Notes: generated by a model from the sequence alone, not told the origin. A DNA stretch of 64,000 nt from JAAELZ01 sp965237485 (GCA_965237485.1 CBDEFQ010000006.1:682001-746000); one strand, 5' to 3'. Positions 10,239 to 18,488 are shown, counted from the stretch's first letter. Program-made: numbers and translations.

Positions 10239-10327
10239 ACTCATGATGCTGACCTCCTATAGATATTTAAAAGAAACTCTATTATGGCTCTGCCAATGCT
10301 AGCCCACGATATGGAGGTCAGCATCTC
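10239..10327 (-). other. Inverted repeat upstream of the IS110-type transposase start
   Basis: GATGCTGACCTCC just after the start codon region is repeated inverted as GGAGGTCAGCATC about 60 bp further out, close to the element end. IS1111-group elements have subterminal inverted repeats; this pair could instead be a hairpin controlling transposase expression. Confidence 0.5.
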
Positions 10328-10354
10328 TTGCCTTTGGGATCATTATGTCTATGT

Positions 10355-10753
10355 TTACTGACTAAGCCCATCTATTAACCCTAGGTGAGTAACGAAGGGT
10401 TGGAAATCTTTATCTAAAAATAATAGTGGTAGCTTATTCTCAATACAAAATGTCGCAATAATTACATCTGCTGTTTTTCTAATGGTAATTCCCTTTTTTC
10501 TAAGCTTTCTGTAATTTTCAGCTGACACAATAGCTTGTGAAACTCCAAACATCTCGTATTGCTCTAAAGTGCTTAAGGTCTTTTTAGCTAAGTGGTAATC
10601 TTTATCGTCCTTAAATCCTTGAAGTATCTCCAAAAATATTAAATCCCCAATCGCAACCACACCATCTATTAAGCCACGATCCAATATATCCGTATGTTTA
10701 TTATCGTTGCCATTAAAGTAATCAATCCAGATACTTGTATCAACAATAACCAT
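10355..10753 (-). CDS. vapC: Type II toxin VapC, PIN-domain ribonuclease
   Basis: 132 residues. The N-terminus MVIVDTSIWIDYF places the first PIN acidic residue at Asp5; LEILQGF and KTADVIIATFC supply the next acidic positions and LFLDKDF the last. PIN toxins cut tRNA or rRNA when not bound by VapB. The ATG overlaps the last base of the vapB stop codon, a standard coupled toxin-antitoxin arrangement. The pair lies between two attC-like sites, opposite to the presumed cassette direction, as is common for toxin-antitoxin cassettes that use their own promoter. Intact by sequence. Confidence 0.9.
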   Translation of the reverse strand: MVIVDTSIWIDYFNGNDNKHTDILDRGLIDGVVAIGDLIFLEILQGFKDDKDYHLAKKTLSTLEQYEMFGVSQAIVSAENYRKLRKKGITIRKTADVIIATFCIENKLPLLFLDKDFQPFVTHLGLIDGLSQ

Positions 10754-10944
10754 TAGGCTTCGCGCATCTCATCAAGGTTCCCTTCCCATTTAAGTTTTCC
10801 ACGCAAACTTCGTATCACCTGCTGCTTTTTTCTCTTAACTAAAAGTTGCAACCCCAATTCAACCGCTTCCTTTTTAGTGTGTAGTCCAGTAGCCTTTAAA
10901 GCTTCTGCCATCAAGTTATCATCTATAACTATGTTTGTTCTCAT
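10753..10944 (-). CDS. vapB: Antitoxin VapB
   Basis: 63 residues: MRTNIVIDDNLMAEALKATG begins a ribbon-helix-helix DNA-binding segment (type II VapB), then TKKEAVELGLQLLVKRKKQQ, and an acidic tail WEGNLDEMREA that would wrap the toxin. It precedes vapC with a 1-base overlap. The inverted repeat just upstream is a likely autoregulatory operator. Confidence 0.9.
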   Translation of the reverse strand: MRTNIVIDDNLMAEALKATGLHTKKEAVELGLQLLVKRKKQQVIRSLRGKLKWEGNLDEMREA

Positions 10945-10950
10945 TGTTTT

Positions 10951-10983
10951 ATATGTGTAGGTAAATTATATTTATACACATTA
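10951..10983 (-). promoter_or_regulatory. Probable vapBC operator
   Basis: ATGTGTA at 10953-10959 is repeated inverted as TACACAT at 10975-10981, in AT-rich DNA immediately upstream of the vapB start. VapBC complexes usually bind such palindromes to repress their own promoter. Confidence 0.45.
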
Positions 10984-10999
10984 TAGTGCCGGGGCGTAA

Positions 11000-11077
11000 A
11001 CATAACAAGGCCATTAAAGCTCGCCTTCGGCTGGACCTCCGCACTGTGTGCTTTGGCCCTTTATGGCAACGTTATAC
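11000..11077 (+). repeat. attC-like cassette recombination site 2
   Basis: Begins ACATAAC and ends GTTATAC. The inner arms GGCCATTAAAG and CTTTATGGC pair with one unpaired T, the signature extrahelical base of attC. The loop carries CGCCTTCGGC and CTCCGCACTG. It lies in the same orientation as site 1 and encloses vapBC between them as a roughly 660-bp cassette. Confidence 0.65.
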
Positions 11078-11084
11078 GTAAACT

Positions 11085-11196
11085 ATGACCCTACCAACAA
11101 TTCTAATAATCATTACCACTGGGGTTTTCCTTGTTTGGGAAAGACTATCACCTGGTAGGCAACTACCAAATTCAAAAGGTTGGTACGTTCGTTCTA
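11085..11196 (+). pseudogene. Sterol desaturase/fatty-acid hydroxylase-like gene start, truncated by an IS remnant
   Basis: An ATG 7 bp after the attC-like site opens MTLPTILIIITTGVFLVWER, followed by LSPGRQLPNSKGWYVRS. This hydrophobic helix plus an ERL-PGR-LP motif is typical of the N-terminus of sterol desaturase family membrane proteins. It runs directly into the ISb remnant at 11197 and its remainder is not found. Start position right after attC is typical of a cassette gene. Confidence 0.5.
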
Positions 11197-11643
11197 GATA
11201 CTGTAACTTCAGGTATGGACTTTTATATTAGATAGAGCAGCGCATTGGTGGTGAGCTGCGTAGTGTTTGGAATGCACCCAATATGGCAGCTGCTCAGGTT
11301 AATCTAAAAGTCCTTGTGAGCCAGTACCAGGAAAAGCATGCTCACTTGGCGCAGTGGCTAGAAAACAATGTGCCTGAAGGGTTAAATGTGTTTGCCTTGC
11401 CAGATAGACACCAAAAGAAAATGCGAACCTCCAACCGCATTGAACGGACGGTTCAACAAGAACTTAAGCGGCGAACCCGCTTGGTCAGAGTCTTTCCTAA
11501 CCGAGAGGCTTGGTTACGATTAGTCAGTGCCATTCTGATTGAAATTGACGACGAATGGGCTAATGCTAATCATCGATATATCGTGTGGAACGACAATGAG
11601 TCAACTTGCTAGACAAAAAGTCCATACCCAATGTTGCGTAATC
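11197..11643 (+). mobile_element. ISb internal-deletion derivative (second IS256-type family)
   Basis: The left end GATACTGTAACTTCAGG... of ISb runs to GAGCAG, then jumps to internal ISb sequence beginning CGCATTGGTGG and continues to the right end GCGTAATC. The 5-bp AGCAG shared at the junction suggests a microhomology deletion of about 1.1 kb. The C-terminal transposase ORF (11283-11612, 109 residues with the RTSNRIERT region) remains but cannot work alone. The flanks show no 8-bp duplication. Confidence 0.85.
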
Positions 11644-11651
11644 TAGAGCTA

Positions 11652-11742
11652 TAGAAGCGTTTGTTGATGCGCTTGATTTAAAGAAGCTAGGCTTTCAAGG
11701 AATGATTCCTAAATCGACTGATCGGCCTGCCTATCACCCTTC
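11652..11742 (+). pseudogene. IS1182-family transposase N-terminal fragment
   Basis: In frame the segment reads IEAFVDALDLKKLGFQ then DRPAYHPS, the conserved N-terminal block of IS1182-type transposases (normally followed by LLKLYIYGYLN). It is cut by ISc copy 1 at 11743, and the rest is absent on the other side. Confidence 0.5.
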
Positions 11743-11802
11743 CCCCAGACGTCAGGGTAGTTGCACACATTTTAATTCACAAGGGGCGGCGGAGAAATAC
11801 TC

Positions 11803-12294
11803 ATGCCGAAATATAGCGTAGAACGAAGAGAAGCTGTTTTATCTAAATTATTATCATCAAATAGTCAGTCCTTCGCAGAAATATCTAGAGAAGAAGGAAT
11901 CAGTGTTCAAACCTTGTATGATTGGCGAAATAAAGCCAGACGATCAGGAGTTTTAATGCCTAATAGTGATTCATCTAATCAGTGGGATTGCCAAACTAAG
12001 TTCACCGTAGTTCTTGAAACTGCTGCGATGAATGAACAAGAATTATCTGCGTATTGCCGAGAGAAAGGCCTATACCCTACTCAAATAACGCAATGGCGAG
12101 AAGCTTGTATTAATGGTGTTGATGAGGCTCTCATTAGCCCTAAAGTTGCGCGCGATGAAATACGTGCGTTAAAAAAAGACAAGAAGAAGCTAGAAACCCA
12201 GCTGCGCCGCAAAGATAAAGCCTTGGCTGAAACGGCCGCATTATTAGTATTACAAAAAAAGTTTCAGGCGCTTTGGGAGGACGAGGAAGTATGA
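11803..12294 (+). CDS. IS3-family OrfA, ISc copy 1
   Basis: 163 residues. The N-terminal helix-turn-helix covers FAEISREEGISVQTLYDWRNKARRSG, and a second HTH-like block and a basic coiled-coil segment (EIRALKKDKKKLETQLRRKDK) follow, as in IS3-type OrfA proteins that bind the ends and dimerise. Near the C-terminus the A7 run at 12254-12260 (A AAA AAA G) lies where a -1 ribosomal shift would fuse OrfA to OrfB. The stop overlaps the OrfB ATG (ATGA). Confidence 0.92.
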   Translation: MPKYSVERREAVLSKLLSSNSQSFAEISREEGISVQTLYDWRNKARRSGVLMPNSDSSNQWDCQTKFTVVLETAAMNEQELSAYCREKGLYPTQITQWREACINGVDEALISPKVARDEIRALKKDKKKLETQLRRKDKALAETAALLVLQKKFQALWEDEEV

Positions 12295-13340
12295 TTACGA
12301 CTCAGACGCGCATTAAAGTAATCAATGATGTTAATGAAGCAGTAGACGCAGGTTCAAAGCGTTCAAGTGCTTGTGAGTTGGTTGGCCTTGCCGAGTCTAC
12401 GCTTAGACGTTGGAAGCCAAAAGGAGAAGATAGTATCCGCAGTGATCAACGTCCTTTGGTAGAAAAGCCAGTCCCTGGCAATAAACTAAGCGAGCAAGAG
12501 CAGCAACACATTTTATCGATATGTAATGAATCGGCATACCATCATTTGCCGCCGTCGCAAATAGTACCGCAGTTGGCTGACAAAGGTATTTATGTGGCCA
12601 GCGAGTCTAGCTTTTATCGAGTTCTCAAGGCGCATGGGCAATTGAAGCACCGCGGCCGCGCCAAACAAAAGCAGTCCCGAACACCCGATACTCATATAGC
12701 GCTAAAACCTAATGCTGTGTGGATGTGGGATATCACCTATTTGGCGACGCGTACTATTGGCAAGCATTATTACCTGTACATGGTAGAAGACCTTTACAGT
12801 CGCTATGGCGTTCACTGGGAAGTACATCCTGTTGAAAGCGGTGAATTAGGTGCGCAGTTGATGTCTCAGGCGGCTCTAAAAGTGGCCAGCTGCGATGGCA
12901 TGCCCGTCTTACACAGTGATAATGGCAGCCCAATGAAATCGTTCACAATGAGAGCGAAGTTAGAAGCATTAGGAATAAAGCCCTCTTACTCAAGGCCAAG
13001 AGTAAGCAATGACAACGCTTATATTGAATCCATGTTTAGAACGGTAAAGTATTGCCCTGCGTGGCCTTCTCAAGGCTTCGATAGCTTAGAGGCCGCCCGC
13101 CAATGGGTGGGTAAGTTTATGCAATGGTATAACGAAGAACATCGTCACAGTGCTATACGCTACGTTACACCTGGCCAGCGTTATCGCGGTGAAGATAGTG
13201 CCCTATTAGCAAAACGAGAAGTTGTTTATCAGGAAGCTAAAGCAGCAAAACCTAATCGGTGGTCTGGCCAAACCCGAAATTGGCGGCCTTGTGGTGCGGT
13301 TGCGCTGAACCCACAAAAAGAAGTATTATTGGCTGCGTAG
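12291..13340 (+). CDS. IS3-family OrfB transposase (rve/DDE integrase core), ISc copy 1
   Basis: 349 residues from the ATG overlapping the OrfA stop. An N-terminal HTH (ACELVGLAESTLRRWKP) precedes the integrase core, with WMWDITYL (first Asp), VLHSDNGSPM (second Asp) and NAYIESMFRTVKY (Glu); the C-terminal YNEEHRHSAIRYVTPGQRY block is standard for the family. This copy has SAYHHLPPS where the others read SAYNHLPPS. It could be made alone from the ATGA overlap or as an OrfAB fusion by slippage on A7. Confidence 0.93.
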   Translation: MITTQTRIKVINDVNEAVDAGSKRSSACELVGLAESTLRRWKPKGEDSIRSDQRPLVEKPVPGNKLSEQEQQHILSICNESAYHHLPPSQIVPQLADKGIYVASESSFYRVLKAHGQLKHRGRAKQKQSRTPDTHIALKPNAVWMWDITYLATRTIGKHYYLYMVEDLYSRYGVHWEVHPVESGELGAQLMSQAALKVASCDGMPVLHSDNGSPMKSFTMRAKLEALGIKPSYSRPRVSNDNAYIESMFRTVKYCPAWPSQGFDSLEAARQWVGKFMQWYNEEHRHSAIRYVTPGQRYRGEDSALLAKREVVYQEAKAAKPNRWSGQTRNWRPCGAVALNPQKEVLLAA

Positions 13341-13370
13341 GAAAATGTGCAACTACCCTGAAAATTGCCG

Positions 13371-14194
13371 CTACTGGCCGCCCTAGTTATCCATTACTTA
13401 GTTTGTTCCGCAGCTTGATGCTGGGAATTTGGTATGAACTGTCGGATAGGGAGTTAGCACAGTGCTTATTTAGAGATTTATTGTTTCGTAAGTTTTGCCG
13501 CTTTGAGTTAGGCGGCGATGTACCTGAAGCTCCGACCCTTGGGCGCTTTCGTAACCAGTTAATGGAGCACGAACTGTGGGATCGCTTGCTAGGTGAGATC
13601 AATCGTCAACTTGAAGCGAAGAACATTATTATGAGCAAGGGGCGCATCAACATTATAGATGCAACACCTATAGAAGCGGCTCGTTCTGGAAATGGTAACG
13701 GCAAAGACGGGACGCCTAAGCGAGACCCTGAAGCGAGCTGGCATGTCAAAAATGACAGCCGAGGTCGAAAGAAGTCTACCTATGGCTACTCAGTGCATAC
13801 GGGAGTTGATGAGGATGGGTTTGTTCAGCACCAGAATGTGACGCCAGGGCATGTTCATGACAGCCAACTGCGCGATGAATTGCTGTTGGGCGATGAGACT
13901 GCCCTATATGCTGATGCGGCGTATAGTTCTGAGGAGACGCGAGATAAACTGGAGCAACTTGGAATTGATGATCAGGTTCAACGCAAGGGCTATCGAGGTA
14001 ATCCGTTGTCAGATGCAGACCGTACCCGTAATGCAGTTATTGCGGTAACGCGAGCAGGTGGCGAACGGCTCTTTGCGACTTACAAGCAGCATTATGGTTT
14101 AGCTCGCACTCGGTTCATGGGGCTAGCGAAGAACCAGACTGTTTACGGCCTAGCGGCGATGGCAGCGAATATCCGAAAGGCGCTAAGTTCTTAA
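13371..14194 (+). pseudogene. IS5-family transposase, N-terminus removed by ISc copy 1
   Basis: The remnant starts at GRPSYPLLSLFRSLMLG, normally about residue 40 of IS5-type transposases, and runs to the natural stop. INIIDATPIEA holds the first Asp, ALYADAAYSSEE the second, and a C-terminal RLFATYKQHYGLARTRF block the Glu region (E in GGERLFATY). No start codon or promoter of its own remains. It differs from the IS5-type element at 7481. The right end of this IS is not defined; 14195-14257 shows no recognisable repeat. Confidence 0.8.
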
Positions 14195-14265
14195 GCTTGT
14201 ATGGCTTGCCTGATTGGCACTATGCTGGATAGTTGTGCCTTTAATATGGCTTAGGTGCTCGAATT

Positions 14266-16171
14266 GTAACTTCTCAATAACCCGTGGCAGGTAAAATAAA
14301 ACAAAATATTTCTTGACAGGGTTTTACGCTAAAAGGAAGGTAATTCAACGTGGTCGAGTGACTCGATTTAGGTTGAGTTCCAGGGTGGTTGTAGGCCCCT
14401 TTACGCTAATAACAAAGATCGCTTAAGGACGTTCAGGGGTGTCTTCTTAACGTTCGTTGTGGCGCAGTTGAGAAGGCAAAATTGGACTTTCAAAACCGAT
14501 GGTACACTAAGGTCTGTCCAGTTAACGAACGTTTAAGACCTTGAGTAAGCTACCCTCTATTCCCGACATTCCTGAACAAGAACAAACCCCCGCAGTAAAA
14601 ATGTTGCGGGTGCTAGTGGAGCAGCTGTTGGTGCGAGTTCAACAACAGGACGAAGAAATAGCATTGCTTAAAGATGAAATCAATATCCTTAAGGGGCAGA
14701 AGAGGCGGCCTACTGTTAAGGGCGGTAATATGGATAAGAAAACAGAGCCAAAACGTTCATCTTCTAGCGACAAACCTAAGAAGCGAGCTGGGTCGAACAA
14801 GGCAAAGAAAACACCAAGGCTGTCAATTGACCTAAATCTGGTTATTGAACCAGCGAAGTCCGTGCCCGAAGGTTCTCGCTTTAAAGGCTATCGGGATTTT
14901 GTAGTGCAAGATTTGCTTATCAAGGTTCATACCACCCGCTATCGTTTAGCGCATTGGGTAACGCCAGACAATAAAAAGCTCAAAGGCCAGTTACCGACAT
15001 CCGTGGCAGGGCGACATTATGGGCCTCGTCTGGTCAGTTATATTCTCTATCAATATCATCATTGTCAAACCACGCAACCACTCTTGTTGGAACAGTTGCG
15101 AGAGTGGGGAATTGATATTTCTTCGGGACAAATTAACCCAATACTGATCAGCACTAAAGAGCCCTTTCATGCTGAGAAAGAGGCGTTACTAAGCGTTGCT
15201 CTGAGCGCATCGTCTTACGTGACCGTGGACGATAGTGGTGCTCGCCATCAGGGCAAAAATGGCTATGTAACGCACATTGGTAATGACTTGTTTGCGTGGT
15301 TTAAAAGTACTCAATCAAAAAGTCGAATTAACTTCCTACCGCTATTAAGGGCTGGCAATACGGATTATCGTTTGAGTCAAAGTGCGTTGAATTATAGGCA
15401 ACAACATGGATTGCCAAAGCAAGCCTTAGCCGCTGTAACTGAGCACCGGGAACGCCGTATTGCCAACGAGGATGACTGGCTTGAAATGCTCGATAGCCTG
15501 TTGATCATTAAGGCACGTCACCGACGTATCACCACCGAAGGGGCATTACTTGGTAGTATTTTGCATCATGGTCTGTGTGATGACATCGCTGTCGTCAGTG
15601 ATGATGCAGGGCAATTTAACATTTTGGCTCATGCCTTGTGTTGGATACACACCGAGTGCTTAATCCATAAGTTGATACCGCTGAACGAGGGACACCGGCA
15701 GGGCATGGCTAAAATACGCGACCAAGTCTGGTGCTTTTATCGGGCGTTAAAAGAGTATAAAACCCAGCCTTGCGAGAACCAACGTAAAATACTTGAGCAG
15801 CGTTTCGATGAAATCTTCACTCAACAGACATGCTACCAAACATTAAATCAGACGCTCAAACGAATCCATGCGAATCAAGCAGAATGACTGTTGGTGCTAG
15901 ATCGACCAGATATTCCGTTACACACCAATGGCAGTGAAACAGACATTCGCGATTACGTGAAAAAACGAAAAGTGAGTGGCTCCACCCGCAGCGATGCTGG
16001 CCAGCAGTGTCGGGACACGTTTGCCAGTTTGAAAAAGACCTGCCGAAAACTGGATATATCGTTCTGGCACTACCTGACCCATCGACTTGGTATCGGTGAG
16101 CAACATATTGATCCTCTGCCAGATATCATTATGGAACGCGCCAGCTTTGCCACGGGTTATTGAGAAGTTAC
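14266..16171 (+). mobile_element. IS66-type element (ISBst12-like, 1906 bp) with perfect 8-bp duplication
   Basis: The terminal inverted repeats are GTAACTTCTCAATAACCCGT on the left and the same sequence inverted on the right. CTCGAATT is duplicated at 14258-14265 and 16172-16179. The first ~275 bp are non-coding and hold the left end. A single transposase gene is carried and no tnpA/tnpB accessory genes are seen, as in the ISBst12 subgroup. Confidence 0.93.
14541..16163 (+). pseudogene. IS66-type TnpC transposase with an in-frame TGA
   Basis: The first ORF (14541-15887) has a leucine-rich coiled coil (VEQLLVRVQQQDEEIALLKD), a basic linker, and core motifs VTVDDSGARHQGKNGY and VVSDDAGQF. The second part (15888 onward) continues in the same frame with DIPLHTNGSETDIRDYVKKR and ends at 16163. 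It holds the conserved HTNGSE catalytic-Glu region and the CRKLDISFWHYL tail. A TGA at 15885-15887 separates them, most simply a CGA (Arg) to TGA change. Without readthrough the product lacks the catalytic Glu. Start at TTG 14541 is the best available; another could be the ATG 20 codons on. Confidence 0.85.
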
Positions 16172-16326
16172 CTCGAATTGATAAAATAGTGACTAAATGA
16201 TGATCGAATACGCGAAACTGGGCAAATATAGCTCAAAAAATGAGTGCTTCGAAAATATCAAACTAAAATCGTGAGTTACGCTGCGCTCTCGTAAAAACAA
16301 GTTCTAACAAAGGCTAATAACGATAA

Positions 16327-16933
16327 CTAAAACTTAAGCTCACTAAAACAGCGAATAGTAATATCCGCCTCTTCAGGCCAAGCGAACTGCCCTTCTGGGT
16401 CAATATGAATGGTAGCAACTGCGGCATTGCGCCCCGCTTTTAAGTCGTAATAGAAATCTCCGACCATTACGGTATCGTCCACTGTTGATTGCCATTGGTT
16501 CATCAACTTGAGAATTCCGTCTCCAGAAGGCTTTGGCTCTGCTCCATCACGATCTATAATAAACTGCGGTTCAAAGTATTTTTGCATGCCGCAAGCTTGC
16601 AAAGTGTGGTGTGCAACTGGCTGCGAGTTCCGGGTTAAGATACCAAAGGTTACACCACGTTGATACAATTGTTCCAAACAATCAATCGCGTAAGGCATTG
16701 GCTTTGCCATTTTTGCATAATCCAGCTCAAGCTCGTCTAAGCGAACCCACAAAGGTACTGCATCACTCGCTGGTAAGGCATTAAGCACCTCTATGATGGG
16801 CGCCGCCTGATGCGATGCCTAATGCCGCACGAATCGCCTCAAAGTCGTGCACACTCTGCGTGAGCGTGCCGTCCATATCAAAAACCCAGTGCTGACGATC
16901 CAGCACTGGAGTGTGTAATAACGACCCTTCCAC
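16327..16933 (-). pseudogene. HAD-superfamily phosphatase (phosphoglycolate-phosphatase-like), frameshifted
   Basis: From a GTG at 16933 the frame reads HWVFDMDGTLTQSVHDFEAI, the HAD motif I (DxDGT). Then near 16800-16810 the frame must shift by one base (GGCGGCGCCC, one extra base) to continue PIIEVLNALPASDA. The downstream part has motif II (GILTRNSQ), motif III Lys (EPKPSGDGI) and motif IV (MVGDFYYDLKAG). Without the lesion this would be a ~200-residue cytosolic phosphatase such as a Gph-like enzyme. It lies just downstream of mmsA on the same strand. A sequencing error in the GC-rich run is possible. Confidence 0.75.
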
Positions 16934-16937
16934 GTTA

Positions 16938-16970
16938 TTGGCTAGCTAGGCTAGGCTAGGCTAGTAAGGG
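16938..16970. repeat. Short tandem repeat (CTAGG-type) between mmsA and the HAD gene
   Basis: GGCTAGCTAGGCTAGGCTAG contains about four back-to-back CTAGG(CT) units. It lies in the 50-bp gap after mmsA. No function is evident. Confidence 0.5.
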
Positions 16971-16985
16971 CTTGGGCTTAGGGCC

Positions 16986-18488
16986 TTAGTGCTCACCGCC
17001 TGCTTTGAAATTAAATACAGCGCCTTCTTTAATCCCTGAAGGCCAACGGCTGGTGACGGTTTTAATCTTGGTGTAAAAACGCACGCCTTCAGGGCCGTGG
17101 ATCGCGTGATCGCCAAATAGCGACCGCTTCCAGCCACCGAAACTATGGAAAGCCAACGGCACAGGAATTGGTACGTTCACACCGACCATTCCGATTTGTA
17201 CGCGATGACTAAAATCACGTGCGGTATCACCGTCGCGGGTAAAAATTGCTGTTCCGTTGCCGTATTCGTGATCGTTGATCATTTGTAATGCGGCTTCGTA
17301 GCTTCCCGCACGAACAATTGCTAATACTGGACCAAAGATTTCATCCGTATAAATACTCATATCTGTGGTGACGTTGTCGAAAATAGTCGCGCCAACAAAA
17401 CAGCCGCCTTCATGCTCGGGGACTGAAACGCCACGTCCATCAGCCACTAGTGTCGCTCCTTCAGCTTCGCCCTTGTCTATATAAGACTGAACACGCTTTT
17501 GTGCTTCTGGTGTAACCAAAGGCCCCATTTCACTGCTTATATCTGTGTATGGCCCGACCTTAAGCGCTTGAGCTCTTGGCAATAAGTGCTTGATAATATT
17601 TTCAGTTGTTCCGTCATCTGTAGTCACAACCACTGATATCGCCATGCAACGTTCGCCCGCACTGCCGTAAGCTGCGCCGATGATTGCATCTGTTACTTGC
17701 TTAATGTCCGCGTCTGGCATCACTACCATATGGTTTTTCGCGCCGCACAGTGCTTGAACGCGTTTGCCGTTATCCGTACCGGTTTTGTAAATGTATTCAC
17801 CTATCGCGGTAGAACCTACAAAGCTAACACCCATCACGCGCGGGTCTGTTAGCAATGTATCAACCGCTTCTTTATCGCCGTTGACCATATTCAACACGCC
17901 ATCAGGCAGCCCTGCTTCAGTCATTAGTTCCGCCAATCTTAGCGATACAGATGGGTCTTTTTCTGAAGGCTTTAGTACGAATGTGTTTCCGCAGGTAATC
18001 GCCACAGGGAACATCCACATTGGCACCATCGCTGGAAAGTTAAAAGGGGTAATGCCAGCGCAAACGCCTAATGGCTGACGCATGCTCCAAGAGTCAACAC
18101 CGCCCGCTACTTGCGATGAGTGTTCACCCTTTAGCATTTGGGAAATGCCGCATGCAAACTCAACCACTTCAAGACCGCGTGTAACCGAGCCCTTTGCGTC
18201 GTCTACGGTTTTACCGTGCTCATTGGATAGTAATTCGGCTAGCTCGTCCATATTGGCTACCAATAACTCACGGAAGCGGAACATTACCTGTGCACGCCGC
18301 CCCGGAGCAGTATTTGACCATGCTGGAAAAGCAGCGTGGGCTGAAGCAATGGCTGCTTCTACTTCTGATTTCGAGGCCAGCTGAACTTTTTTGGTTACTT
18401 CACCAATGGCTGGGTTATAAATATCGCCAAATCGACCGCTGATGCCGTCGACGAAACCACCGTCAATATAATGTTGTATTGTTTGCAT
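16986..18488 (-). CDS. mmsA: Methylmalonate-semialdehyde dehydrogenase (CoA-acylating)
   Basis: 500 residues, the usual MmsA/IolA length. It converts malonate or methylmalonate semialdehyde with CoA and NAD to acetyl- or propionyl-CoA plus CO2. Asn150 in ITPFNFPAM and catalytic Cys281 in YGSAGERCMAIS are present. As typical for this subfamily, the general-base Glu of other aldehyde dehydrogenases is absent (LCGAKNH). It lies downstream of tauBC on the same strand, separated by 129 bp. In this setting it may handle beta-alanine- or homotaurine-type semialdehydes, which is inference. Promoter region 18489-18617 has no clear motif. Confidence 0.92.
   Translation of the reverse strand: MQTIQHYIDGGFVDGISGRFGDIYNPAIGEVTKKVQLASKSEVEAAIASAHAAFPAWSNTAPGRRAQVMFRFRELLVANMDELAELLSNEHGKTVDDAKGSVTRGLEVVEFACGISQMLKGEHSSQVAGGVDSWSMRQPLGVCAGITPFNFPAMVPMWMFPVAITCGNTFVLKPSEKDPSVSLRLAELMTEAGLPDGVLNMVNGDKEAVDTLLTDPRVMGVSFVGSTAIGEYIYKTGTDNGKRVQALCGAKNHMVVMPDADIKQVTDAIIGAAYGSAGERCMAISVVVTTDDGTTENIIKHLLPRAQALKVGPYTDISSEMGPLVTPEAQKRVQSYIDKGEAEGATLVADGRGVSVPEHEGGCFVGATIFDNVTTDMSIYTDEIFGPVLAIVRAGSYEAALQMINDHEYGNGTAIFTRDGDTARDFSHRVQIGMVGVNVPIPVPLAFHSFGGWKRSLFGDHAIHGPEGVRFYTKIKTVTSRWPSGIKEGAVFNFKAGGEH

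Larger units (their letters stand above)
5112..10244 (-). pseudogene. IS110/IS1111-type transposase (DEDD recombinase), split by two insertions
   Basis: Three collinear pieces rebuild a 381-residue protein. Residues 1-62 (10244 to 10058) begin MSKDNIVFIGLDTHKAS, holding the first acidic residue. The middle piece (7473 to 6836) carries YEAGPCGYW and KTDKRDAMNLARLL, the RuvC-like acidic motifs. The C-terminal piece (5432 to 5112) runs GRITKCGNGRARRLLVEG then RGKHRNVVVTAIAREM, the conserved serine-domain end of the family. Interruptions are an IS5-type IS with CAAAGTG duplicated and ISa copy B with TTGACGACG duplicated; the three segments sum to a multiple of three. No other lesion is seen, so the gene was intact when hit. 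IS110-type recombinases use an RNA guide to choose their target. Confidence 0.87.
4740..10343 (-). mobile_element. IS110/IS1111-type element inserted in an attC site, carrying nested ISs
   Basis: The approximate limits come from inverted ends (ATGATCCC at 4743-4750 and GGGATCAT at 10336-10343), the split transposase gene between them, and rejoining of an attC-like sequence when the segment is removed. It contains ISa copy B (5442-6835) and an IS5-type IS (7481-10057) that itself holds ISa copy C. Net length without nested elements is about 1.6 kb, plausible for this family. Exact ends are uncertain by a few bases because these elements make no clear target duplication. Members of the IS1111-attC group are known to insert specifically into attC sites. 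Confidence 0.7.
11743..13370 (+). mobile_element. ISc copy 1: IS3-family element (1628 bp)
   Basis: Ends CCCCAGACGTCAGGGTAG... and ...CTACCCTGAAAATTGCCG, sharing the inner repeat CAGGGTAGTTGCACA. Four other full copies lie at 34663, 37478, 40779 and 55520, all with 4-bp target duplications. This copy is flanked by CTTC and CTAC, which do not match, and by unrelated transposase fragments. It therefore sits at a recombination junction. Confidence 0.93.

Noticed and set aside
10239..10327. GATGCTGACCTCC inverted pair considered as CRISPR repeat or integron site
   Set aside because: Only two copies, inverted, placed at the IS110-type element end.
15885..15887. TGA as selenocysteine or alternative genetic code
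   Set aside because: Genes such as lysR and IS3 orfA end normally at TGA, so TGA is a stop here; decay or readthrough is simpler.
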